Assembly (NCBI GenBank): GCA_905221605.1
Contig: CAJNDS010002749.1
Location: forward strand, 181,501 to 245,500
Source: Symbiodinium natans
Lineage: Eukaryota; Sar; Dinophyceae; Suessiales; Symbiodiniaceae
Reading direction: 5' to 3'
DNA: 64,000 bases
Below are positions 41,395 through 50,123 of this stretch, in pieces. The first letter of the stretch is position 1; every line of letters begins with the position of its first letter. The position numbers and the translations under genes are program-made. The notes beneath the pieces are model-generated. The model made no database searches. It was not told where the DNA came from and saw only the letters and a program-made list of their open reading frames with translations.

Positions 41395-41720
41395 AAAGTC
41401 CGGCGGACTTAAGCCAAAAGACGTGCCGCACGTATGTTTGCCAGCCAGTTTGATGGTGATATGTCTAGCAAATTGATGCCCCCCATGGACGTGCACCACC
41501 TCCGGAGGCTTAAGTCCGCCGGACTTAAGCCCAAACCAGAACGCCAACATAAAGACACAATTTCCGTGGGGGTGTAAGTCCAGTGGACTTAAGCCCCAGA
41601 AACTTTCCCAAATACATGCAAGCAGCGCAATCATTATTTGCAGTGGGGGCTTAAGTCCAGCGGACTTAAGCCAAAAAAAGGCAAAACTAGTTCAGAGACA
41701 AAGTCCAGTGGACTCCTTGA
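41395..41720. repeat. Five palindromes of the GGCTTAAGTCC type
   Basis: Copies centred near 41406, 41520, 41582, 41658 and 41706 read GGCTTAAGTCC(N2)GGACTTAAGCC or truncated forms. Two-base centres vary (GC, AG, GT context). They sit in a non-coding stretch upstream of the DUF1554-like gene. Confidence 0.88.
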
Positions 41721-41811
41721 AGAGTGATCCTGCAACCATGACACATTTGACCTACATGGCAGGCTTTGCAGCACAGAGCCAGGCACGTCGCCCCATGTGC
41801 ATTGCATTTAA

Positions 41812-41812
41812 C

Positions 41813-41847
<35 letters not shown>

Positions 41848-41884
41848 ATTTGCAATTTGTATTTATCGACCCCCCCCCCCCCAA
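41812..41884. repeat. C-tracts
   Basis: Two long runs of C (about 41812-41848 and 41870-41882) with a short unique spacer. They generate false proline-rich frames. Confidence 0.95.
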
Positions 41885-41996
41885 ACAAGGGGAAGCAGGA
41901 TGGGGGATCTACGTAGGGAATGTTTGGGACGACACTCTAGGCTCGGCCCGAACTGTTAGGGGCTGAACGTCTGTACCATTCTGAAGATCAAACCGT

Positions 41997-42985
41997 TTAA
42001 ACCATGCTGAGCTTCTCAGCCGTCAGGAAGATCCTGGCTTTTGCCAAAAGCGCAGGGTCCATGGTGGTTGTGGTCGTGGTGTGCGGGGCGAAGCTGGCGA
42101 TCATCCTTGGGAAGACATGAACCCTCTCAAGGTACATGAACCCTAAACCCTAAACCCCATAAACCCTTTTAGGGTTCATTTCCCCAAGGATCTCATCACT
42201 GGGCGCGGAAAGGCCGGAGGAGGCTTCGTTCGTCCCCGCGCCGCTTCCCAAGTCGGCCGTCCACACCTCGTTCATGGTTGGGATAATATTAAACATTCAA
42301 TTTGTTATTCCTTATAGGGCTTAAGAGGGTTTAAGTACCCTGAAAAACTAAATGAAAAAATCTAATTTGTTATTCCTTATAGGGTTTAAAATGACCCTGA
42401 AACATGTAGAACTGTACCCAACTATGACAGAGACACGTAGGAGAAGGTGACGTCATCAGTGGAGCAGTACAAGTCGAACTTGGGAATGGCGTTGTTGGCA
42501 GCGCCCCACTGTCTAGTCTTGACCTATACTCCCCTTAGAACCGTCATAAAATAATTTGTTTTTAAATGTCCTCTTGGGGTTTATATAAACAAATTTTAAA
42601 AAATGATTCCCAAGAGACATCTAGTGACCTTCGTCACGCCATTTGGTTGGTTCAACTTGTATGTCACGCTCTTTCCGACCTTGGCGCCAGAGCACGTGAC
42701 CCACTTGGTGCCGGTGTCCCCATCAAACGCTCCATCCGGAGAGGAGCGCTCGCAATCGGAGGTAGCGGTTCCCATGCCTGCCCCTGAGATCATTTGGTCT
42801 CCACTGTAGAGCTCGATCTCAAAGATGTGCGCTTCCCAATCTTTGTTCTCGGATGCTATCTCCAACTTCCAAGATGAACAGACAGGAGCCGGGTTTTTCA
42901 AATGCGTGGCTGTTTGTAGAAGTGCACGACCAGCCTGAGGATTCGGATCAGCGTACCTTGTCATGGATACTTGACCTACCGGCAC
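41997..42985 (-). CDS. Single-domain discoidin-like paralogue, intron-bearing
   Basis: Exons on the minus strand: 42985-42629, 42523-42437, 42266-42193 and 42105-41997 (stop). The first reads GQVSMTRYADPNPQAGRALL then the shared unit (PVCSSWKLEIASENKDWEA through NQPNGVTK). The second reads VKTRQWGAANNAIPKFDLYC. The third begins VWTADLGSGAGTNEASSGL. The last reads MIASFAPHTTTTTTMDPALL then KARIFLTAEKLSMV. Each junction is in frame and matches the intronless triple gene at 33542-34861 residue by residue until the tail. The introns are thus gains in this copy. An upstream exon with a signal peptide was not found; a family-1 element lies at the 5' edge. Likely extracellular. Confidence 0.85.
42106..42192 (-). 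mobile_element. Short family-1 introner (GA-AG)
   Basis: An 87-nt element with ends CTTGGGGAAATGAACCC and GGGTTCATGTCTTCCCAAG, flanked by GATC and GATG. It contains a three-unit CCCTAAA expansion. Excision joins APSDEMIASF. Confidence 0.85.
42267..42436 (-). other. GT-AG intron with internal direct repeat
   Basis: A 170-nt intron at a position that is uninterrupted in the three paralogous domains. Splice sites TAC|GTGTCTC and ACGAG|GTGTGG share GTGT. Inside, AATTTGTTATTCCTTATAGG occurs twice about 70 bases apart. A distinct introner type. Confidence 0.88.
42524..42628 (-). mobile_element. Family-2 introner (GT-AG, AGGTCA duplication)
   Basis: Inserted in GTGACGAAGGTCAAG of the domain. AGGTCA flanks both ends. 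Carries CTCCCCTTAGAACC and GTCCTCTTGGGG. Length 105. Confidence 0.92.
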
Positions 42986-43103
42986 CTTGGGGACGGAATG
43001 AACCCTAAAAGGGTTTATGGTTCATGTACCTTAATGGGAATTGTCGTAGTACAGTATAGGGTATAGGACCCCAATTTTAGGGTTCATTTCGTCCCCAAGA
43101 TAC
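42986..43103 (-). mobile_element. Family-1 element at the 5' edge of the discoidin-like exon
   Basis: Near-perfect inverted repeats CTTGGGGACGGAATGAACCC / GGGTTCATTTCGTCCCCAAG. Possible GT donor in GTATC and acceptor CCAAG|GTGCC. The upstream exon was not identified, so the splice is inferred. Confidence 0.78.
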
Positions 43104-43379
43104 TACTCATAGTTCAGATGTCAACAGTCAGTCTGATCAAAACTGACATTGCAGGCGGGCATGTGTGTGTGCTCTCTTGTTTACACGTATGTATGTATAC
43201 TCCTATTCGTGCATACATAACAGATCTTAGCGTACTATACGATGCGAGCCAGCACGGGGAGGATAGAATACCAGGCAATCAATGCACTACATTACAATAC
43301 TCCCGGTACAAGTATTGTAGATAACGGTAGACAACACAACATCACACGAACAGCAAGACTTTGGAATACTCTGTGGGGG

Positions 43380-43677
43380 GGGTCATGCTTCTTTTCCGAC
43401 TGGTAGAGGCGGAAGTGATAGTTTTTTGCTTCTTCGGCAGGCAAGTCTGTAGCCCGGAGAGGACAGAAACCGAGGCCTCGAAGGAATTCTGTGTGAGCAA
43501 AGGAACACCCTAAACCCTTTTGAACCCAGGCTCTGAGCATACCCTAAACCCTAAACCCTAACATCTTTCATCCCCATGTGCATTGGACACATGCTTGGGA
43601 CCAGGGCTTCTGAAACAAGTGTCGAAACTGCGGTGACAGATCTTCCCATTTCCTTACCTTCGCTTGGGACCCTGTGT
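43380..43677 (-). CDS. Two exon islands, unrecognised
   Basis: The island at about 43677-43582 reads KVRKWEDLSPQFRHLFQKPW then SQACVQC. The island at about 43510-43380 reads CSFAHTEFLRGLGFCPLRAT then EEAKNYHFRLYQSEKKHD. CCCTAAA units at 43512-43560 separate them. Upstream, a further island at 43990-43870 ([13 protein letters not shown]) lies across a family-2 element. Order and strand suggest one gene; joins not resolved. Confidence 0.45.
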
Positions 43678-43770
43678 CTATACTCCCCTTAGAACCTTAA
43701 TAAAAGTGACATGATTAATATCCTCTTGGGGAGTATATATACATATATATATACATATATACATATATAC

Positions 43771-43821
<51 letters not shown>

Positions 43822-43868
43822 CATATACATATATATATATAAACATAAAACATAATTCCCAAGGGTGT
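43678..43868 (-). mobile_element. Family-2 element with a long TA expansion
   Basis: Begins TACTCCCCTTAGAACCTTAA and ATATCCTCTTGGGG, then about 110 bases of TATATACA repeats, then ATTCCCAAGGGTGTGAC. The same element type as at 42524 but enlarged by microsatellite growth. Confidence 0.82.
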
Positions 43869-44218
43869 GACATTTTCCCGCATGGGCCAGAGTCTTTCAT
43901 AGCATTTTTTGGCTCTCAGCAGAGCTGTGCACTGAAATTTTCGTTTGGAAGCTTCACCATCGCAACATCCTGGCGTGGGCGTTCTTAAGATGATTTTTTA
44001 GATTACTGACAAACGTTTCTACATGGCTAACATCAAGGTGTCTGCTCTCCCTCCTAACATAGTCATGTGCTCCTTATCACCGTCACGTTTCGGCCGTGGC
44101 ACGAGCACTGCTCAGCCAAGGCTGACCCCAGGAGTGGGGCGAGAATAGCCTGAAAATACCATGGTGCCATGGCGGGCGGTGAGTGTCGGAAAGGTGAGGA
44201 TCTGGAATCCGAGATGGA

Positions 44219-44400
44219 ATGCCAGAGGCAACGGAAGGTACCGGCGCGACCAAAGTTACGCCAGCTTACATCCTTGAGCCAGCAGAAGTTCGCGTAAGCG
44301 TTTCATGTGACTTTTACTCTGCACCACGCCCGCAGTTCCATATATGTCTTCATGCTCAGCGCTCTCGCCTCTTCACGCCATCCGAGATCTTCAGCCGGGA
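44219..44400 (+). CDS. Possible plus-strand exon
   Basis: Reads ATEGTGATKVTPAYILEPAE then VRVSVSCDFYSAPRPQFHIC and stops inside a family-5 element. It is the most protein-like plus-strand frame in the window, but no partner exon was found. A GGTGAGTG donor-like word lies just upstream (about 44178). Confidence 0.35.
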
Positions 44401-44401
44401 A

Positions 44402-44554
44402 CCTCCCAGAGACTCCAAAACCCCTTGTAATTAAGGAATATATACCTTAAATTGTATATATATTAATTAAGGAATATATACTTTAAATTGTATATATAGG
44501 AACCCTAACATGATTTAAGGTATATTCCTTAATTGAGGGGGTTTGGAGTCCCTG
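44402..44554. mobile_element. Family-5 inverted-repeat element
   Basis: Ends CCCAGAGACTCCAAAAC and GTTTGGAGTCCCTGGG. The interior repeats AATTAAGGAATATATAC twice in tandem, so this copy is longer than the one at 24595. Confidence 0.83.
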
Positions 44555-44629
44555 GGCTGAGCGTCTCCAAACTGCCGCGGAGCGTTTCCGGTGACAGGCC
44601 TTGCCGAGGGCAGGTGCGCAAAGAATTCA

Positions 44630-44935
44630 GGTTTTAGGGTTTAGGGTTTAGGGTGTTGATGTCATGGTGTTGCAAACCCTAAACCCTAAACCCTAAAAAC
44701 CCTAAATCCCAACACTTCGCTGCCCTGGTTTGCCCTGAAATCCCACGCTGCGTCTTTTGCAACTCCAAGCCAGATGCCGTCTCGAGGCGGCCATGACGCC
44801 TCCCGCGCAGACCAGGAAGCCCCTAAACCCTAAACCCTAAACCCTAAACCCTAAAACCCTAAACCCTAAACCCTAAACCCTAAAACCCTAAACCCTAAAC
44901 CCTAAACCCTAAACCCAGGGCTCTGAACATTGGGC
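44630..44935. repeat. Telomere-type arrays around a short open island
   Basis: TTTAGGG units at 44634-44655, CCCTAAA at 44677-44707 and a longer array at 44820-44915 with CCCTAAAA variants. The island 44710-44818 is open on both strands (plus: PEIPRCVFCNSKPDA) and was not assigned. Confidence 0.8.
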
Positions 44936-44973
44936 GCCAGAATTTAAAGCTCTTCTCACGGTCGCGTAAGACT

Positions 44974-45192
44974 TTAGTTACAGAGGCCTGCACAACGTCG
45001 GAGCCGGAGGGCTCCTAGACTCCTTAACCTGTGTATCTGCTGTGCGTGTGAACGCATGTACCGCGAGCTGGTGCGAGTTTTGCCATTCAAGAGAGCAGTA
45101 GAACTCCAGTAGAACCTTCCAAGAGCCCAAAGACTACTAGTGAATCTAGTGAACACTGCCAGTGATGACCACGCCCTGCCACTTGCGTTCAA
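44974..45192 (-). other. Weak open frame
   Basis: 72 codons on the minus strand, Ser/Arg-rich, no motif. Not supported as an exon. Confidence 0.2.
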
Positions 45193-45224
45193 AAGCCTTG
45201 GAGGCTGCTCTTCTTGTGCTTGGT

Positions 45225-45257
45225 TTAGGGTTTAGGGTTTAGGGTTTAGGGTTGCCC
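45225..45257 (+). repeat. Telomere-type array
   Basis: Four to five TTTAGGG units. Confidence 0.88.
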
Positions 45258-45585
45258 ATTCGCCTTGGGGTGGTCGCCGGCTGTCAGCGAGCTGCAGCGA
45301 CGCGGGGGCGCATCACACTTGAGTTTTGTTTCTACCTAGGGTGGTCCTGATCCCTCAGAAAAAATATTCCTTAGTATCATCCTCCTAATCCCAATAAAGG
45401 GAAAAAACAAACGAACATCTCAAGGTCCCACCTAGTACTTTTTCAAGAATGCCCTCAGGTTCGAACGCTTCCAAGATGAGGCCACAGTTCCTTGCAAGGT
45501 GCTATGGTGAACCGATCTGGATCCGGAATCTGCAGCAGAGAGCCGGACAGGCGACTGGAAAAGCGACCTCTGAAGTTCGGGTTTA
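45258..45585 (-). CDS. Exons joined across a family-7 introner, unrecognised
   Basis: The island ending at about 45439 reads CGLILEAFEPEGILEK. Across the intron the next reads VETKLKCDAPPRRCSSLTAG then DHPKANGQ. Splicing AAA|GTACTAGG to CCTAG|GTAGAAAC keeps frame. The sequence further upstream (45580-45490) is open in two frames and may be part of the same exon or a separate one. TTTAGGG arrays bound both ends. No family recognised. Confidence 0.5.
45347..45438 (-). mobile_element. Family-7 introner (GT-AG, GTA duplication)
   Basis: Words shared with 37877-38033: TAGTATCATCCTCC / AATCCCAATAAAGG and the GTACTAGGTGGGACC edge. GTA is present at both splice sites. Confidence 0.65.
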
Positions 45586-45662
45586 GGGTTTAAGGTTTAG
45601 GGTTTAGGGTTTAGGGTTTAGGGTTTAGGGTTTTAGAGTTTAGGGCGTAGGGTTTAGGGTTC
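45581..45662 (+). repeat. Telomere-type array
   Basis: TTTAGGG units with a TTTAAGG and a GCGTAGGG variant. Confidence 0.88.
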
Positions 45663-45864
45663 AAAATGCGACAAGCTTAGACCATCTTAGTCTAAATCCT
45701 GGAGGGGCTCTGCTCTGTGACTTCTCGCGGAAAAGCAGCAGCGCGGAACGATTCCGAAAAATCGAAACCTCGAGCAACCGCATGAATCTCCCTTACATCT
45801 CACAGAAAATGCGAGGCCTATTTTTTGACACTATACGGAACAGTTAAAACACCATGTTGCTAAC

Positions 45865-45985
45865 ACATATATATATATACACATACAAAAATATATATAT
45901 ATATATGGTCACCCCCCCCCCCCCTCGACAGACCCCGGAAGTGTATTTCCGGTCTGTTCAGGAAGGGGGGGGGGGGGAAAGCACC
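45865..45985. repeat. TA run and G/C-tract hairpin
   Basis: TA repeats (45865-45908) precede a hairpin: a C-tract, GACAGACCCCGGAA, then TTCCGGTCTGTTC and a G-tract at about 45966-45978. The stem combines a 10-base unique arm with homopolymer arms. Confidence 0.85.
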
Positions 45986-45999
45986 ACTCCAAAATTCCT

Positions 46000-47290
46000 C
46001 GAGTTTCCAAAAATCCAAAAAACCAAAAAATCCAACCCAGGGTTCCGCTTTTTGGAAAATCGAGCGGGAGCCTCAAAATCCTAAAACCGAGCAAATTCCT
46101 CGAGTTTCCAAAACTCCAAAAATCCAAAAAAATCCACCCCAAGGTTTGGATTTTTGGAAACTCGAGCGGGAGCCTCACAATCCAAAAATCGAGCAAATTC
46201 CTCGAGTTTCCAAAATTCCAAAAATCCAAAAAAATCCACCCCAAGGTTTGGATTTTTGGAAACTCGAGCGGGAGCCTCACAATCCAAGAATCGAGCAAAT
46301 TCCTCGAGTTTCCAAAATTCCAAAAATCCAAAAAAACCCACCCCAAGGTTTGGATTTTTGGAAACTCGAGCGGGAGCCTCACAATCCAAAAATCGAGCAG
46401 ATTCCTCGAGTTTCCAAAATTCCAAAAATCCAAAAAAATCCACCCCAAGGTTTGGATTTTTTGGAAACTCGAGCGGGAGCCTCAAAATCCAAAAATCGAG
46501 AAAATTCCTCGGGTTTCCAAAATTCCAAAAATCCAAAAAAACCCACCCCAAGGTTTGGATTTTTGGAAACTCGAGCGGGAGCCTCACAATCCAAAAATCG
46601 AGCAAATTCCTCGAGTTTCCAAAATTCCAAAAATCCAAAAAAACCCACCCCAAGGTTTGGATTTTTGGAAACTCGAGCGGGAGCCTCAAAATCCAAAAAT
46701 CGAGCAAATTCCTCGAGTTTCCAAAATTCCCAACCTTGGGGTGGATGTTTTTGGATTTTTGGAATTTTGGAAGTTTGGAAACTCGAGGAATTTGCTCGAT
46801 TTTTGGATTTTGAGGAAATTCCTCGAGTTTCCAAAATTCCAAAATTCCAAAAACCCCAACCCAAGTTTCGGATTTTTGGAAACTCGAGCGGGAGCCTCAA
46901 AATCAAAAAACCGAGCAAATTCCTCGAGTTTCCAAAATTCCAAACCTTGGGGTGAGTTTTTTGGATTTTTGGATTTTGGAAACTCGAGGAATTTGCTCGA
47001 TTTTTGGATTTTGAGGAAATTCCTCGAGTTTCCAAAAAAAATTCCAAAAACTCCAACCCAAGTTTCGGAATTTTTGGAAACTCGAGCGGGAGCCTCAAAA
47101 TCCAAAAATCGAGCAAATTCCTCGAGTTTCCAAAACTCCAAACCTTGGGGTGGATTTTTTTGGATGTTTGGAATTTTGGAAACTCGAGGAATTTGCTCGA
47201 TTTCTGGATTTTGAGGCTTCCGCTCGAGTTTCCAAAAATCCAAACCTTTGGGGTGGATGTTTGGATGTTTGGGTTTTTGGTTTTTTTGGA
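46000..47290. repeat. Palindromic satellite, about 102-bp period
   Basis: At least seven head-to-tail units (CCAAGGTTTGGATTTTTGG ... AACTCGAGCGGGAGCCTC ... AATTCCTCGAGTTTCC) with markers at 46141, 46242, 46345, 46447, 46549 and 46650. From about 46720 on, units appear in both orientations. GGAAACTCGAG and CTCGAGTTTCC alternate, so long hairpins can form. Long open frames on both strands (up to 269 codons) are by-products of the repeat. Confidence 0.93.
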
Positions 47291-48480
47291 AACTGGATTT
47301 TTGATAAGAGTTTTTCAGGGGTTCTTATATGATTTCTTATTATGTTTTCGGCTGCCTATTAAATTTAATAATACCCCTGTTCACTTTAATGGGAGTCCTT
47401 ATTTAATTAATAAGACTCCTAATCATTTTACTAGCATTCTAAGTGATCTTCAATGGGATTCCTGTATTTGTTTAATGGGGTTCGTATCAGATTTTAAAGG
47501 ATGCCTATTAAAGGACTTTATTGGGTTTAATATTGATTGCTATTCATTTTCATCAAATGCCAAATAATTGGAATACGATTCTGAGTAATTGTAATAGCAT
47601 TCTTCTTCCTAGTTAGTTTTAATAAAAGCCTTAGAATTTTAATAAGCTTCATAACAAATTTTATACATATTCCTATTAATTTCAATAGGCTTCTTATTCA
47701 TTTCCATAAGATGTCTTACAATTTCTAATTGGGTTCCTTTTGCTTTGACAAGCTTCCTATTCATTTAAAAAGGCTTCTGATTAATTGGAATAGGCTTCGT
47801 ATTCATTTTCACAGGGTTTCTCATTCATATTGACAGGATTCCTAATACTGTTCATAGGATTCCTACTACCACAGTGCTCCGATTATTGTTTTTAAATCTT
47901 GTTCCCTATTCATTTCAATTGGATTCGAAGTAATGTTATTGTAACTATTATTTGTTTTTTTAGCAATCCTATTAATTAAATGTTTTAATAGGGTTCATTA
48001 TAATTCTAACAGTACGACTCTTATTGTTTTAAGTTTTGAAGGGTCCACATTACTTTTTTCATAGAATTTTATTGGCTCCTCTTAATCCTTTAATAGGATT
48101 CATCTTCATGTTAAACGGATTCCTATTACTCTTAAAAAGAATTCATAGATTCTTTTGTAGGGTTCCTATTAATTTTAATAGCATTCCTATGAATTCAAAA
48201 GGGTTCCTATTCATTTGAATGGCCTTCCTATGGTTCCTCTGAATTTAGGACGCCAAGAAATTTTAATAGGAGCTTCTACGTATTTCAACCAGGCTCTTCT
48301 TAATTGTACTAGGATTCTTACTAAGCTTTCAAAAAAGACTCGTCTTAATTTCAATAGGGTTCTCATTCATTTTAATGGGGTTCCTATTGATTTAAATAGG
48401 ATTCCTATTGAACTCATACGAAGCCTATGAATCCTAATAAACTTAATAGGAACCCAAGTAAAACTAAGAGCAATCTTAAT
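47290..48480. repeat. AT-rich degenerate satellite
   Basis: A 1.2-kb block made of imperfect CCTATTNATTTNAATAGG-like units of roughly 20-30 bases (GGATTCCTATTAATTTTAAT and variants). The composition differs sharply from the flanks. No gene called. Confidence 0.85.
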
Positions 48481-48760
48481 AAAATGAATGGCAATCCACG
48501 ATGTCGAGCAAATTGTTCAGGTCCTTACAGCATGCGTCCTTCTCACATCTGTCTGCATCTTTCAGCGAACACAAAACCGTACTAATCAAAAAAAATATGC
48601 TCTATTGTGTGTTAGCGTGTCTGGCTACTGTGTGCAGCTATGCTGTCCGTCGCGCCCTCAGCCCTTTTTTTGCTTCCGGGGTCTGTCGAGGGGGGGGCGT
48701 GAGCATATATATATATATATGTATATATCACTGATTTTGTTATCTTGCTATCTATGTTGA
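48481..48760 (+). other. Open stretch with TA run
   Basis: Two overlapping plus-strand frames end at a TA microsatellite (48705-48730). Hydrophobic and Cys-rich but with no recognisable family; not called as a gene. Confidence 0.25.
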
Positions 48761-49036
48761 GATGTGCCCCGCAAACTCTCCACCTTCGAGGGTCAGAATT
48801 GAAAAACGATTTTGGGGTTTAGGGTTTATAGGGGTTGAATCATCTGAGAACCCCAACTCCCCCTTTTGCTCACACTCACGCAGACGGCCGCGCAGCATGC
48901 GTGGCTTTTGAAGCCAGCATGCCAGTGCCAACACATTAGCGCGGCCCAAACGGTATTGAGCAAGCAGGCGGAGAAGAGTCCGGATGGAGGCACGGCGACC
49001 TCCATATACTGCCCATGTATGGCCTTGGAGCATCAT
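48752..49036 (-). CDS. Possible exon, unrecognised
   Basis: The minus strand reads TWAVYGGRRASIRTLLRLLA then QYRLGRANVLALACWLQKPR, a basic helical stretch of about 70 codons that ends in a TTTAGGG-type unit near 48815. A family-6-like TTCTAAG repeat lies just upstream (49030-49150). Confidence 0.35.
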   Translation of the reverse strand: MMLQGHTWAVYGGRRASIRTLLRLLAQYRLGRANVLALACWLQKPRMLRGRLRECEQKGELGFSDDSTPINPKPQNRFSILTLEGGEFAGHIST

Positions 49037-49159
49037 GTGTACTGATAAGTAGAGTTCTAAGCACCCTAAATGGTGTTCTAAGTCTAGTTACCACACTTAT
49101 AACATCTTAAACCCTGCTCATAACTACCCAGGAACTAGGAACCTCCAAGTATGTTCAGC

Positions 49160-49870
49160 CTGTGGTTCAGCAAGTGCTGTCCTGCGTGTTGCAACCGATC
49201 AATGCTCGCAGTCTTGCCTGTCTGGTAAAGATGGGCATGGTCTTCCACGCAAAGGCATGCCAGTCACAACAGGATCCACAACGAAAACCCTACACCCTAA
49301 ACCCTAAACCCATCTTTGCAAGACTGCTCGACATCGATGCTCAATCTTCGGAAGATCAGACCGCCTTCAGCGATCAGCTCATACGTGCAAATTAACCAGT
49401 GCTCGTTTCGAGCACTGATCCTGCTTGGGCGGCGTGTATCAAAGACAGAATGCCGAGTACAGACAGCTGGACTAACCTTCGTGAACCAGGGCACTCCCCA
49501 CACGGTTGTAGTTGCAGAATCTACGCCCTTGCCCGTGAAAACAGCAGCATATATGGTTGCCAGCACTGCTCGTAGTCTTGAAGTGGCTTTTGTTGCAGAG
49601 CGCGCTCCAGTCTGAGTTCTGCGTTGGCATAGGGGGGGGGTTTGCAACAAGGGGCGATGAGAGAAGATAACTGGCCTGCGTTTTTTGCAGGCCATCAGTA
49701 ACATCAGCTGGAGCGCGCCGGCATTGTGCCTTCTGAACAGTCTGAGCGTTTCTGGACTTCGGTTCTAAGTTTAGATCCATTTTTTTTCCAGGTTCAGGGT
49801 TGCCATATCCCGGGTTCAGTCTGCAGCTGAGAAAGTGATCACCAAGGGCAACGGAAGCGAGCACAATGAC
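49160..49870. other. Open frames on both strands, no assignment
   Basis: A minus frame of 135 codons (49297-49704) and a plus frame of 99 codons (49316-49615) overlap. Neither has a recognised motif. CCCTAAA units lie at 49292-49312. Confidence 0.3.
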
Positions 49871-49899
49871 TCAAGGTGTATTCTCCTCTGAAAGTGTGA

Positions 49900-50030
49900 C
49901 GTCCGCTATACTGCAGGTGGCAGTCATGGCCGTCGTCGTCCGGAGGTGCTTGTAGCTGGAATTGTCCAGGACATCCTGCCTGAGATTACGTGCTCAGGCG
50001 GATCCTCCCAAGCTAGTTGCAGCCACCCCC
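49900..50030 (+). other. Undecided open island
   Basis: The plus strand reads RRRPEVLVAGIVQDILPEI; the minus strand is open too. It lies downstream of the channel gene. Not assigned. Confidence 0.25.
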
Positions 50031-50123
50031 TAAAACCTGAACCCTTGTCCCTTGTCCCTAAACCCTAAACCCTAAACCCTAAACCCTAAACCCTAAACCT
50101 AAACCCTAAACCAACCCTCAACC

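Noticed and set aside
41395-41720. CRISPR-like array in the palindrome cluster
   Set aside because: Spacing is irregular (about 50-115 bases), there are only five units, some are truncated, and the context is eukaryotic.
45909-47567. Very long open frames on both strands (up to 269 codons) in the satellite block
   Set aside because: They translate the same 102-bp unit in several frames and both orientations; the unit happens to lack stops. No codon bias or homology, so not genes.
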